DNA of 64,000 bases from Pseudomonas sp. ADAK13 (lineage in GTDB: Bacteria; Pseudomonadota; Gammaproteobacteria; Pseudomonadales; Pseudomonadaceae), in assembly GCF_012935715.1 (NCBI RefSeq), contig NZ_CP052860.1, forward strand, positions 7,068,001-7,132,000, given 5' to 3'. Shown here piece by piece: positions 47,281-56,200 of the stretch. Position 1 is the stretch's first letter, and each line of letters opens with the position of its first letter. The notes beneath the pieces were generated by a model. That model made no database searches and was not told the DNA's origin. It saw only the letters and a program-made list of their open reading frames with translations. A program made the position numbers and the translations under genes.

Positions 47281-48948
47281 CTACAACATCGGCAGGTTCA
47301 ACCCCTGCTCCTTGGCGCAATCGATCGCGATCTGGTAACCGGCATCCGCATGACGCATCACGCCGGTCGCCGGGTCGTTGTGCAGCACGCGGGCGATACG
47401 CTCGGCGGCTTCGTCGGTACCGTCGCAGACAATCACCATGCCCGAGTGCTGGGAGAAGCCCATGCCCACGCCGCCGCCGTGGTGCAACGAAACCCAGGTC
47501 GCGCCGCTGGCGGTGTTGAGCAAGGCGTTGAGCAGTGGCCAGTCGGACACGGCGTCGGAACCGTCCTGCATCGATTCGGTTTCACGGTTGGGGCTGGCCA
47601 CCGAGCCGGAGTCCAGGTGGTCGCGGCCGATCACCACCGGTGCCGACAGCTCGCCGCTGCGCACCATTTCGTTGAACGCCAGGCCGAGCTTGGCGCGCTG
47701 GCCCAGGCCAACCCAGCAGATACGCGCCGGCAGGCCCTGGAAGCTGATGCGCTCGCGGGCCATGTCCAGCCAGTTGTGCAGGTGGGCGTCGTCCGGGATC
47801 AGCTCTTTGACTTTGGCGTCGGTCTTGTAGATGTCTTGCGGGTCGCCCGACAGCGCAGCCCAACGGAACGGGCCGATGCCACGGCAGAACAGCGGACGGA
47901 TGTAGGCCGGTACGAAACCCGGGAAGTCGAAGGCGTTTTCCACGCCCACTTCTTGCGCCATCTGACGGATGTTGTTGCCGTAGTCGAACGTCGGGATGCC
48001 TTGTTTCTGGAACTCAAGCATGGCCTTGACGTGCACCGCCATCGACTGCTTGGCGGCCTTGATCACTTCGGCCGGTTCGGTCTTGGCGCGGGCGCGGTAC
48101 TCGTCCCAGGTCCAGCCGGCGGGCAGGTAGCCGTTAAGCGGGTCGTGAGCGCTGGTCTGGTCGGTGACCATGTCCGGGCGCACGCCGCGCTTGACCAGTT
48201 CCGGCAGGATTTCCGCCGCGTTGCCCAGCAGGGCGATGGAGATCGCGCGGCCTTCCCTGGTGTATTTGGCGATGCGCGCCAGGGCGTCGTCGAGGTCGGT
48301 GGCTTGCTCGTCGACATAACGGCTGTTCAAGCGGAAGTCGATGCTGACCTGCTGGCATTCGATGTTCAGCGAGCAGGCACCGGCCAGGGTCGCGGCCAGT
48401 GGCTGGGCGCCGCCCATGCCGCCGAGGCCGGCAGTCAGGACCCAACGGCCCTTGAGGTCATCGTTGTAATGCTGGCGACCGGCTTCGACGAAGGTTTCGT
48501 AGGTGCCCTGCACGATGCCCTGGCTGCCGATGTAGATCCAGCTGCCGGCGGTCATCTGGCCGTACATGGCCAGGCCCTTGGCATCCAGTTCGTTGAAATG
48601 CTCCCAGCTCGCCCAGTGCGGTACCAGGTTGGAGTTGGCGATCAGCACGCGCGGCGCGTTGCTGTGGGTCTTGAACACGCCGACGGGTTTGCCGGACTGC
48701 ACCAGCAGGGTTTCGTCGTCATTGAGGTGAGTCAGGCTTTCGACGATCTGGTCGTAGCATTCCCAGTTGCGCGCGGCACGGCCAATGCCGCCGTACACCA
48801 CCAGTTCTTTCGGATTTTCGGCAACCTGCGGGTCAAGGTTGTTCATCAGCATGCGCAGCGGCGCTTCAGTCAGCCAGCTTTTGGCGGTCAGCGTGTTGCC
48901 GCGTGCGGCACGGATTTCAACGTCACGGTACTTCGTAGGCTTGGTCAC
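47281..48948 (-). CDS. hutU: Urocanate hydratase family enzyme
   Basis: A 555-aa NAD+-dependent hydratase closely resembling Pseudomonas HutU. It shows [17 protein letters not shown], the NAD-binding [18 protein letters not shown] and [13 protein letters not shown] with the essential Cys. The GTG at 48948 has AGGA 7 bases upstream; the frame is open to 49320 without support. HutU converts urocanate to imidazolonepropionate. In this setting it may instead act on thiourocanate, since known ergothioneine degraders use a HutU homologue for that step. No hutH, hutI or hutG is adjacent. A HutC-type palindrome lies 80 bp upstream. Confidence 0.9.
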   Translation of the reverse strand: MTKPTKYRDVEIRAARGNTLTAKSWLTEAPLRMLMNNLDPQVAENPKELVVYGGIGRAARNWECYDQIVESLTHLNDDETLLVQSGKPVGVFKTHSNAPRVLIANSNLVPHWASWEHFNELDAKGLAMYGQMTAGSWIYIGSQGIVQGTYETFVEAGRQHYNDDLKGRWVLTAGLGGMGGAQPLAATLAGACSLNIECQQVSIDFRLNSRYVDEQATDLDDALARIAKYTREGRAISIALLGNAAEILPELVKRGVRPDMVTDQTSAHDPLNGYLPAGWTWDEYRARAKTEPAEVIKAAKQSMAVHVKAMLEFQKQGIPTFDYGNNIRQMAQEVGVENAFDFPGFVPAYIRPLFCRGIGPFRWAALSGDPQDIYKTDAKVKELIPDDAHLHNWLDMARERISFQGLPARICWVGLGQRAKLGLAFNEMVRSGELSAPVVIGRDHLDSGSVASPNRETESMQDGSDAVSDWPLLNALLNTASGATWVSLHHGGGVGMGFSQHSGMVIVCDGTDEAAERIARVLHNDPATGVMRHADAGYQIAIDCAKEQGLNLPML

Positions 48949-49027
48949 AAAAAAATCCTCAACGATCAATGCGCGAACATGATGGGTGCGAAGAAGATGT
49001 CCATGGACTCTTACGCACACATCTTTA

Positions 49028-49041
49028 CTTGTACATACAAG
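49028..49041. promoter_or_regulatory. HutC-type operator upstream of hutU
   Basis: CTTGTACATACAAG is a near-perfect palindrome with the TGTA-N2-TACA core, 80 bp before the hydratase start. It shares the core with the site at 43052. Confidence 0.65.
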
Positions 49042-49424
49042 CATATGCAAGGTTGTTGCCAACTCGACGCGTCGTTGTACAGAGAGGCCTGTAAAGCGCT
49101 GAAACACTTGAGTTACGCGGCCAGCCCTCCGCGAACCCATCGCACGAATCAACTTCGGCGAGGAACTTGCGCACGGTATTGAGGCACAAAGTAACAATCT
49201 GCCAGAAGCTGGTGCGCGCACGAGTAACATCCCACGGCGTTGACCAGCGCGCGTGCACCTGTGGCCACAACCCGTTACTGTCGACCCTGGAAAGATCCGG
49301 CCCGCGGCGAAAACACGCACTCAAGGCTTTTGAGATTTTCGTGCCAAACCACGGTTTTTCGTACCCTGCCCAGAAATTTGAGAGAAAATGCAAACCCAGC
49401 ACACGGTCCGTTGTCATTTGCCCC
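49042..49424. other. Intergenic stretch between hutU and the nitrilase-like gene
   Basis: About 380 bp without a gene I can support. A minus-strand frame (49025-49456) has no recognisable family and overlaps the HutC-type operator and the next gene. No terminator or repeat is evident. Confidence 0.5.
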
Positions 49425-50555
49425 ATGCGTAAACTTCTTGCCTTCACCCTCATCATGGCCCTGGTCGCCGCCGTTTCCGCCTATCTGGTCTGGACCCAGG
49501 AGCGCCCCGTGGGCCATTACCTGTCCGACCTGCGGATCAACCTGGCTGTCGACGAAGGCGTGCCCGCCGACCGCGGCAACCTGCTGGGTATCCAGCCGGA
49601 ACTGTTCCCCGCCGACTATCAGAGCCTGGAACGCCTGCACCTGAAACTCGCGGCCTATCTGCAAAAGGCCCGGGACCAGGGCCTGGTCAACGACAAGACC
49701 ATCGTGGTACTGCCGGAACATATCGGCACCTGGCTGATGGTCGGCGGGGAAAAGAACGAGCTGTATCAGGCCACCAATCTCAAGGAGGCGATGAACTGGT
49801 TGTCGGCGAGCAACCCGCTGCTGTTCCTGCGGGCGCTGATCAGCGCCAAGGGTGATGACCGCATCGACGACGCCTACCTGCGCATGAAAGCCCCGACCAT
49901 GGCCCGTGACTATCAGGTGCTGTTTGGCGGCCTGGCCAAGGAGTTCGGCGTGACCCTGGTGGCCGGCTCCATTGCCCTGCCCAACCCGAGCGTGAGCCAG
50001 GGCCAACTGCAAATCGGCCATGGCGCGCTGTACAACACCAGCGTGGTGTTTGATCGCGATGGCTTGCCGGTGGGCCAGCCGCAACGCCAGCTGTATCCGA
50101 TTTTCGACGAGCGCGGCTTTATCGAACCGGGTGACGAAAACACCGTCAGCGTGGTCGACACGCCAGCCGGGCGCCTGGGCATCCTGATCGGCAGCGACAG
50201 CTGGTACCCCGACAACTACCGCAAGCTCAACGAGCAAGGGGCGCAATTGGTCGCGGTGCCGGCGTTCGTGATTGGCCGCGAGACCTGGGACAAGCCGTGG
50301 CGCGGCTTCAAAAGCGTGTCGACCCCGCCGGAGATCAGCCTCAAGCCCGAAGAACTCAGCGAAGGCGAAGCCTGGCACCGCTTGACCCTGATCAGCCAGC
50401 AACCCATCAGCCAGGCCACCGCCGGCATGAGCGTGTTCCTGCGCGGGCAGTTCTTTGACATGGGCAGCGCCGGGCAAAGTTTCCTCAGCAGCAACGGCCA
50501 GGTGTTTGCCGACGGCAATGCCCATGGCGCGCGCCTGCTGAACGTGTGGCTGTAA
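49425..50555 (+). CDS. Nitrilase-fold protein lacking the catalytic Cys, membrane-anchored
   Basis: A 376-aa carbon-nitrogen-hydrolase-fold protein with an N-terminal membrane anchor (residues ~4-23). The catalytic Glu is present (VVLPEHIG, Glu98). The usual Lys position before the LxPxFxE-like segment is Gln/Arg (QPQRQLYPIFDE). The nucleophile site that reads G-I-L-I-Cys in active enzymes reads GILIGSDSWYP, with Gly256. Amidase activity by the normal mechanism is therefore not expected. It may be a binding or sensing protein. It sits 4 bp upstream of an AraC regulator, hinting at a shared signal. Confidence 0.75.
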   Translation: MRKLLAFTLIMALVAAVSAYLVWTQERPVGHYLSDLRINLAVDEGVPADRGNLLGIQPELFPADYQSLERLHLKLAAYLQKARDQGLVNDKTIVVLPEHIGTWLMVGGEKNELYQATNLKEAMNWLSASNPLLFLRALISAKGDDRIDDAYLRMKAPTMARDYQVLFGGLAKEFGVTLVAGSIALPNPSVSQGQLQIGHGALYNTSVVFDRDGLPVGQPQRQLYPIFDERGFIEPGDENTVSVVDTPAGRLGILIGSDSWYPDNYRKLNEQGAQLVAVPAFVIGRETWDKPWRGFKSVSTPPEISLKPEELSEGEAWHRLTLISQQPISQATAGMSVFLRGQFFDMGSAGQSFLSSNGQVFADGNAHGARLLNVWL

Positions 50556-50559
50556 GACG

Positions 50560-51594
50560 ATGAAGCCGGTGCGGCTGGGGGATTTGTCGGTGGGCTTCGT
50601 CCACACCTTGGCCGATGCGATCCACAGCCATGGCCTGGACCCGCAACCGTTGCTGCTGCAATACGGCCTTGACCCGGCACGCCTGGCCGAGGCTGGTGCG
50701 CGCTTGTCGATCCCGCGCTATATGCGCCTTGGCTTTGCGGCCATCCAGTTGACCGGCGACGCCAGCCTGGGCCTGCGCATGGGCCAACTCAGCCGCTTGA
50801 GCCAGGCGGGTCTCGCCGGTGTTACCGCGGCCCAGGCGCCCACCGTGCGCGAAGCCGCCCGCACCCTGACGCGCTTCGAAGCCTTGTACGGCTCCAACTA
50901 TCGCGGCCAATCAAGCTTTCACGAGGATGCCGACGGCGCCTGGTTGCGCTTCTATTCCATCAGCCCGTACAACGCGTACAACCGGTTTGTGGTGGACTCG
51001 ATCATCGCCGGCTGGCTGCATCAATTGTCGAGCCTGAGTGCGCAACCGGTGCAGGCGCAGCGTATCGAAATCGAGTTCCAGGCCCCCGACTACAGCGAGC
51101 GCTACAGCGTGCTGGGGGACTGCCCGATCCAGTTCGGCGCCGAGCACAATCAACTGCGCCTGAGCCAGCAGACCCTGGCGCTGCGCAACCCGGAACATTG
51201 CCCGAGTACCTGGCAATTGCTGGTGCAGTTGTGTGAACGGGAATTGGAGCAGTTGACGCGCACCCGCAGCCTGCGCGAGCGCATTACCCGGTTGCTCGGG
51301 CCGATGCTCAACGGTGGCCGGGAACCCGACCTGGAAGAAGTGGCGGCTCGTTTGAAACTGCCGACCTGGACCTTGCGGCGCAAGCTGGCGGAAGAAGGGA
51401 CTCAGTTCCGGGCGATTCTCAACGACACTCGCCGCGACCTGGCCATGACCTACATTCGCGATACCGAACTGGCGTTCGGTGAAATTGCCTATTTGCTCGG
51501 TTTTGCTTCAGCGGAAGCCTTTCAACGGGCCTTCAAGCGCTGGAACAGCCAGACCCCAGGGGAATTTCGCCGCAGTCAGCGGCATTCCGCCTGA
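50560..51594 (+). CDS. AraC-family transcriptional regulator
   Basis: A 344-aa regulator. The N-terminal ~220 residues resemble the arabinose-binding-domain-like region of the OruR/ArgR-type Pseudomonas AraC proteins. The C-terminal double HTH (residues ~245-340) contains LEEVAARLKLPTWTLRRKLAEEG and FGEIAYLLGFASAEAFQRAFKRW (part quoted). It starts 4 bp after the nitrilase-like gene and is certainly cotranscribed. Targets unknown. Confidence 0.9.
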   Translation: MKPVRLGDLSVGFVHTLADAIHSHGLDPQPLLLQYGLDPARLAEAGARLSIPRYMRLGFAAIQLTGDASLGLRMGQLSRLSQAGLAGVTAAQAPTVREAARTLTRFEALYGSNYRGQSSFHEDADGAWLRFYSISPYNAYNRFVVDSIIAGWLHQLSSLSAQPVQAQRIEIEFQAPDYSERYSVLGDCPIQFGAEHNQLRLSQQTLALRNPEHCPSTWQLLVQLCERELEQLTRTRSLRERITRLLGPMLNGGREPDLEEVAARLKLPTWTLRRKLAEEGTQFRAILNDTRRDLAMTYIRDTELAFGEIAYLLGFASAEAFQRAFKRWNSQTPGEFRRSQRHSA

Positions 51595-51602
51595 CGTCTG
51601 TC

Positions 51603-51689
51603 TTACAGCTCGGTGGCATCATCGGCCGGATCCAGCGGATCCAGTTCAAAGGCGTGGTACTCGAGCAGTTCTTCCTGGTAATCGTCCAT
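51603..51689 (-). CDS. 28-aa acidic small protein
   Basis: A short ORF MDDYQEELLEYHAFELDP... ending ATEL, with strong negative charge and no Cys. It has a perfect AAGGAG ribosome site 6 bases before the ATG. That and the biased composition argue that it is translated. It converges on the AraC gene, whose stop is 9 bp away. I recall similar short acidic ORFs in other pseudomonads but cannot assign a function. Confidence 0.6.
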   Translation of the reverse strand: MDDYQEELLEYHAFELDPLDPADDATEL

Positions 51690-51844
51690 TGTTGACTCCT
51701 TGTTTTATGAAAAGGGGTTGCCTAGTGACCTGCACAACCAGCCTAAAGTGCCGTCATGACGAAAAAATGTCCGGGGCATGACGTTCCTGCACTTCAAGAT
51801 TAAACGTAGCAGTGTTGGCTGGATTTAGCCGGAGGAATTTTAGA

Positions 51845-51874
51845 TGCAACTGCAATCATTGCAATTGCAATCAT
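51845..51874. promoter_or_regulatory. Tandem MarR-type operators before the E1-like gene
   Basis: Two 15-bp direct repeats, TGCAACTGCAATCAT and TGCAATTGCAATCAT. The second lies within the perfect 14-bp palindrome ATTGCAATTGCAAT (51858-51871). The core is shared with the palindrome in front of the aceE-like gene. The 51690-51923 stretch otherwise shows only the small-ORF leader. Confidence 0.65.
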
Positions 51875-51923
51875 AAGCAAGAATACATTAGGGTGGGGCA
51901 TCCGTTGCCAAGCGACCCAGCCC

Positions 51924-52913
51924 ATGACTGCCGCCACCGAACGCTCCGCCCTGATCTGTATCGACGCCTTGAACGCCGCGCAGCAGCCCCGCTGCTCACC
52001 CCTCTACAGCGTGATGAGCATGGCCAACACCCTGGAGTCCAGCCGGCAGGCGTGGGTGATTCGCGGTCAGTCGCGCTCCCGCCGCGTGGTGAGTTGGCCC
52101 ACCTGGTTCGCGCGCAATACCGGGGAAAAACCGCTGCTGTATCTGCACACGGCCGCTTCGTCGGCGCAGTTGCGGGCGCTGTCCGGCGAGACCCGCCAGC
52201 GGGGCATCCTCTGCAACGACAATGCAACCCAGCCCTCCCCTTCACTGCCCTTATGGCTGGCCAGCAATCCTCACTGCACACCTTATGACCCGGCCTCCGG
52301 CGAGGAGGCCCGGGCAATTGTGCTGGCGGGTTTGCAGGCGCTCTATGTCGACGGCGAGCCGGGGTTTTACTACCTGGCACTGCACGATCAACACGAAGGG
52401 CCAGGGTTGAGCCCGCAGGAGAGTGACCATGCGCTCAGGGGCATGTACCGGGTCCGGCGCTCATACACGAGTGAATTGAGGGTGCGGTTGCTGGGGGCGG
52501 GTCGAGCGTTTGAAGAAGTCGTGCACGCCGCGCAGTTGCTCGAGACGGATTGGGGCGTCGAGGCGCAACTGTGGAGTTGCCCCAGCTATACACGGCTGGC
52601 CCGCGAGGCGCAGGCGGTGCAGCGCTGGAACCGCCTGCACCCGTTGGCACCGAAGCGCAGCTGCCATCTGCGGGATTACCTTGGAGGCAATGACGCGCCG
52701 GTGATCGCGGTCACGGGCTACCCGCAGCCAATCGTCGATCAGCTGGCGGCGCATGTGGATGCACGCTTTGTGGCGTTGGGTGCGGGCTCGGTGGAGGCGT
52801 CAGCACCGAGTCGTTACTGGATTGCCACGCTGGCGTTGAAGGCACTGGCGGATGACGGGTGTATCGAAGCAGAACACGTCGAAACCGCCCTGCATCGATA
52901 TCACCTGAAATGA
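51924..52913 (+). CDS. Stand-alone protein matching the C-terminal part of AceE-type E1
   Basis: A 329-aa protein. From about residue 110 it follows the C-terminal third of homodimeric pyruvate-dehydrogenase E1. Examples are ALRGMYRVRRSY versus LKGMYRLQAAED of the neighbour, VQRWNRLHP versus VERWNLLHP, RFVALGAGS versus RFVALGTDG, and ALKALADDG in both. The ThDP-binding GDGE...N motif and most of the middle domain are absent, so it cannot be an E1 by itself. The frame is clean and has its own operator, so it is not an obvious pseudogene. It may modulate or pair with the full-length E1 encoded at 53531. Confidence 0.78.
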   Translation: MTAATERSALICIDALNAAQQPRCSPLYSVMSMANTLESSRQAWVIRGQSRSRRVVSWPTWFARNTGEKPLLYLHTAASSAQLRALSGETRQRGILCNDNATQPSPSLPLWLASNPHCTPYDPASGEEARAIVLAGLQALYVDGEPGFYYLALHDQHEGPGLSPQESDHALRGMYRVRRSYTSELRVRLLGAGRAFEEVVHAAQLLETDWGVEAQLWSCPSYTRLAREAQAVQRWNRLHPLAPKRSCHLRDYLGGNDAPVIAVTGYPQPIVDQLAAHVDARFVALGAGSVEASAPSRYWIATLALKALADDGCIEAEHVETALHRYHLK

Positions 52914-52914
52914 A

Positions 52915-53385
52915 TCAGGTCTTGCGCCGCCCCCGGGTCTGCACACCCGCCTCCATCGCCAGCCCTGCGGTGCGTTCCAGCGCCTCGGCAAAGCCCCGGC
53001 GCTGCTCGCTGTCGAGCTGGGACAAAAACAACTCATCCACGCTGCTTTCGTAGATTTTCCACATTTTTTTACGCAACACGCGGCCCTCTTCGGTGATCGA
53101 GACAAAGGCTGCCCGCCCGTCACCATCGGAGCGCGAACGCACCACCAGGCCGTCCTTTTCCAGGCGGTCGACCAGGCGCGTCAGGTTGTAGCGTTCGATG
53201 GCCAGCACATCGGCCAATTCGTGCATGCGCCGGGTGCCGTCAGGGCCGCTTTCCAGGCCCCACAAGGCGTCGTACCAGGCGTAAGGCGGCAGACCGGCAT
53301 CGGCCAGGCGCCGTTCGATTTCACGGATGACCGTCCTGTGGGCCCGAACAAAACGGAACCAGACATCAGGCTCTTTCGACGACAT
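52915..53385 (-). CDS. MarR-family repressor
   Basis: A 156-aa MarR-type regulator with winged HTH MHELADVLAIERYNLTRLVDRLEKDGLV (part quoted) and the wing RSRSDGDGRAAFVSITEEG. ATG 53385 gives MSSKEPDVWFRFVRAHR; a TTG at 53409 is less likely. It converges on the partial E1 gene and is divergent from the aceE-like gene. The TTGCAATTGCAA palindromes at 51858 and 53451 probably bind it. Confidence 0.9.
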   Translation of the reverse strand: MSSKEPDVWFRFVRAHRTVIREIERRLADAGLPPYAWYDALWGLESGPDGTRRMHELADVLAIERYNLTRLVDRLEKDGLVVRSRSDGDGRAAFVSITEEGRVLRKKMWKIYESSVDELFLSQLDSEQRRGFAEALERTAGLAMEAGVQTRGRRKT

Positions 53386-53450
53386 GCAACACCATCCGGG
53401 GAATTTCAAGAAGGTTGCAATAGTAGCTCATCCCGCGCTAGATTCAGCCA

Positions 53451-53472
53451 TGTAGTTGCAATTGCAACTACA
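53451..53472. promoter_or_regulatory. MarR operator in the marR/aceE-like divergent region
   Basis: A 22-bp perfect palindrome whose core is GTTGCAATTGCAAC, centred between 53461 and 53462. It is 66 bp from the marR start and 58 bp from the aceE-like start. Confidence 0.78.
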
Positions 53473-53530
53473 TTCGCAAAGCTCCCACAAAGAGCCCACA
53501 CGTTGAAACCCGTCCACCCTGGAGCCTGAC

Positions 53531-56200
53531 ATGACCCCGAACACTGCAGTACGCCTCGACGACGACCCACAGGAAACCCGCGAATGGCTGGAGTCCATCG
53601 AATCGGTGTTGTCCACCGAAGGCCGCCCGCGCGCGCATTACCTGATCGATCAGTTGCTGGATTTCGACGTGGCGCGGCATGGCGACTTCTACGGGCGGGT
53701 GACCACGCCTTACGTCAACACCATTCCGGTTGATCGCCAGTTGCCCTACCCCGGCAACCTGGCCACCGAGCGCCGGCTGAATGCGTTTATCCGCTGGAAC
53801 GCCATGGCCATGGTATTGCGGGCCGGCAAGCACTCAGGCGTAGGTGGGCATATCGCGACGTACGCGTCGGCCGCCGTGCTGTATGACGTAGGCTTCGACC
53901 ACTTCTTCCGTGGCCGCACCGACAGCTTCGATGGCGACCTGGTGTACATCCAGGGCCACTCCGCGCCGGGCATTTACGGGCGCGCCTACCTCGAAGGCCG
54001 GATCAGCGAGGCGCAGCTGGACAACTTCCGTCGGGAAGCCGGTGGCGACGGTTTGTCGTCCTATCCGCATCCACGGCTGATGCCGGACTTCTGGCAATTT
54101 CCTACGGTGTCCATGGGCCTTGGGCCGATTACCGCCGCGTATCAGGCGCGCTTCATGCGCTACCTGGAATTCCGCGACCTCAAGCGACACCAGGGTCGCA
54201 AGGTGTGGGCGTTCCTCGGTGATGGCGAGATGGACCAGCCGGAATCCCTGGCGGCCATTTCCCTGGCCGGACGCGAGAAACTCGACAACCTGATCTTCGT
54301 GGTCAACTGCAACCTGCAACGCCTGGACGGCCCGGTGCGCGGCAATGCCAAGGTGATCCAGGAATTCGAAAGCCTGTACCGCGCCGCTGGCTGGAACGTG
54401 ATCAAAGTGATTTGGGGCGGCGGCTGGGATGCGCTGCTGGAAAAGGACAACAGCGGTTTGCTGCGCCAACGCATGATGGAGTGCGTGGACGGCGACTATC
54501 AGAACTACAAATCGCAAAACGGCGCCTACGTGCGGGAACACTTCTTCGGCAAATACCCGGAGTTGCTGGCACTGGTGGCGGACATGTCCGACGACGATAT
54601 CTGGAAACTCTCACGGGGCGGCCATGACCCGGACAAGGTCTACAACGCCTATGCCGCCGCCGTGCGCCACAGCGGGCAGCCGACGGTGATCCTGGCAAAA
54701 ACCGTCAAGGGCTTCGGCATGGGCGAAGCCGGCGAAGGACAGAACATCAACCACCAACTGAAAAAGATGGGCGCGGAGGCCGTCAAGGCCTTCCGCGATC
54801 GCTTCGGGCTGGAAGTGGCCGACGATCAACTCGCCGAAATCCCCTACCTCAAGCCCGCCGCCGACAGCGAAGAAGCCCGCTATTTCGCCGCCCGCCGTCA
54901 ATCATTAGGCGGTTACGTACCGGCCCGCCACAGCGCGGTCGAGTCGTTGAAGATCCCGGAACTGGACGCCTTCGCCACCCAGCTCAAGGACACCGGCGAA
55001 CGCGCTATCTCCACCACCATGGCCTTTGTGCGCATCCTCGGCACGCTGCTCAAGGACCCGAACCTGGGCAAACTGATCGTGCCCATCGTGCCAGACGAGT
55101 CCCGCACCTTCGGCATGGAAAGCCTGTTCCGCCAGATCGGCATTCACTCCGCCGTCGGCCAGCTCTACACCCCACAGGATGCCGGCCAGCTTTCCTACTA
55201 CAAGGAGAGCAAGGACGGACAGATCATGCAGGAAGGCCTGAATGAATCCGGCGCCATTTCCTCGTGGATCGCGGCGAGCACCTCCTACGCCAACCACGGC
55301 GTGATGACCGTGCCGTTCTACATCTTCTATTCGATGTTCGGCTTCCAGCGGGTCGGCGACCTGGCCTGGGCCGCAGGCGATGCACGGGCGCGGGGCTTCC
55401 TGCTGGGGGCGACCGCCGGGCGCACGACGCTGATGGGTGAAGGCCTGCAGCATGACGATGGCCACAGCCATGTGCTGTCGTCGGTGATTCCGTGCTGCAT
55501 TTCCTATGACCCGACCTTTGCCTTCGAGCTGGCGGTAATCATTCGCGAGGGCATGCGCCGGATGTACGTCGAGCAAGAGGACATTTACTACTACATCACC
55601 CTGCTCAACGAAAACTACCCGCACCCGGCAATGCCCGAAGGCGTCGAGGACGGGATTCTCAAGGGCATGTATCGGTTACAGGCGGCTGAGGACGCCGCAC
55701 AACCAAGGGTGCAATTGATGGGCAGCGGTTCGATCCTGCGGGAAGTGATCGCCGCCGCTGACTTGCTGCGCGATGACTTTGCCGTGGCCAGCGATGTGTG
55801 GAGTGTCACCAGCCTGACCGAGCTGCGCCGTGAAGGCCATGCCGTGGAACGCTGGAACCTGCTGCACCCGGAGAGCGAACCGCGTACCAGCTATGTCGAG
55901 CAGTGCCTTGAGGGCCAGGCTGGCCCCGTGGTGGTCGCCACCGATTACATGAAGATCCTTGCTGACCAGATCCGCCCGTTCGTGCCGGGCCGGCGCTTTG
56001 TGGCGCTGGGCACTGATGGCTTCGGGCAATCGGATACCCGCGAAACCTTGCGTGAGTTTTTTGAGGTGGACCGCTACTTCATCGCGCTGGCGGCCCTGAA
56101 GGCGCTGGCGGACGACGGCCTGATCAGTCGCGCCAGGGTGGCGGAGGCGATCAGCCGCTACGGGATCAACGTCGACAAGGCCAACCCCGTAGCGGTGTAG
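53531..56200 (+). CDS. Homodimeric 2-oxo-acid dehydrogenase E1 (AceE/MdeB-like)
   Basis: An 889-aa ThDP-dependent E1, full length for the family. It has GDGEMDQPESLAAISLAG with the ThDP/Mg motif ending at NCNLQRLDGPVRGN. The active-site segments HSAVGQLYTPQDAGQLSYYK and EGLQHDDGHSHVLSS are present, and it ends DKANPVAV. It decarboxylates pyruvate or a related 2-oxo acid for transfer to an E2. There is no E2 or E3 gene beside it. With a MarR repressor and an extra E1 fragment, it is probably not the housekeeping aceE; 2-oxobutyrate, as for MdeB, is one alternative. Confidence 0.88.
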   Translation: MTPNTAVRLDDDPQETREWLESIESVLSTEGRPRAHYLIDQLLDFDVARHGDFYGRVTTPYVNTIPVDRQLPYPGNLATERRLNAFIRWNAMAMVLRAGKHSGVGGHIATYASAAVLYDVGFDHFFRGRTDSFDGDLVYIQGHSAPGIYGRAYLEGRISEAQLDNFRREAGGDGLSSYPHPRLMPDFWQFPTVSMGLGPITAAYQARFMRYLEFRDLKRHQGRKVWAFLGDGEMDQPESLAAISLAGREKLDNLIFVVNCNLQRLDGPVRGNAKVIQEFESLYRAAGWNVIKVIWGGGWDALLEKDNSGLLRQRMMECVDGDYQNYKSQNGAYVREHFFGKYPELLALVADMSDDDIWKLSRGGHDPDKVYNAYAAAVRHSGQPTVILAKTVKGFGMGEAGEGQNINHQLKKMGAEAVKAFRDRFGLEVADDQLAEIPYLKPAADSEEARYFAARRQSLGGYVPARHSAVESLKIPELDAFATQLKDTGERAISTTMAFVRILGTLLKDPNLGKLIVPIVPDESRTFGMESLFRQIGIHSAVGQLYTPQDAGQLSYYKESKDGQIMQEGLNESGAISSWIAASTSYANHGVMTVPFYIFYSMFGFQRVGDLAWAAGDARARGFLLGATAGRTTLMGEGLQHDDGHSHVLSSVIPCCISYDPTFAFELAVIIREGMRRMYVEQEDIYYYITLLNENYPHPAMPEGVEDGILKGMYRLQAAEDAAQPRVQLMGSGSILREVIAAADLLRDDFAVASDVWSVTSLTELRREGHAVERWNLLHPESEPRTSYVEQCLEGQAGPVVVATDYMKILADQIRPFVPGRRFVALGTDGFGQSDTRETLREFFEVDRYFIALAALKALADDGLISRARVAEAISRYGINVDKANPVAV

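Noticed and set aside
49025..49456. 143-aa minus-strand ORF overlapping the start of the nitrilase-like gene
   Set aside because: It has no recognisable domain, covers the HutC-type operator and has no ribosome site. Its length is expected by chance in GC-rich DNA.
51924..52913. Frameshifted full-length aceE pseudogene
   Set aside because: No cofactor-binding half is found upstream in any frame. The preceding bases hold operators and the small ORF, so it is a short gene rather than a broken long one.
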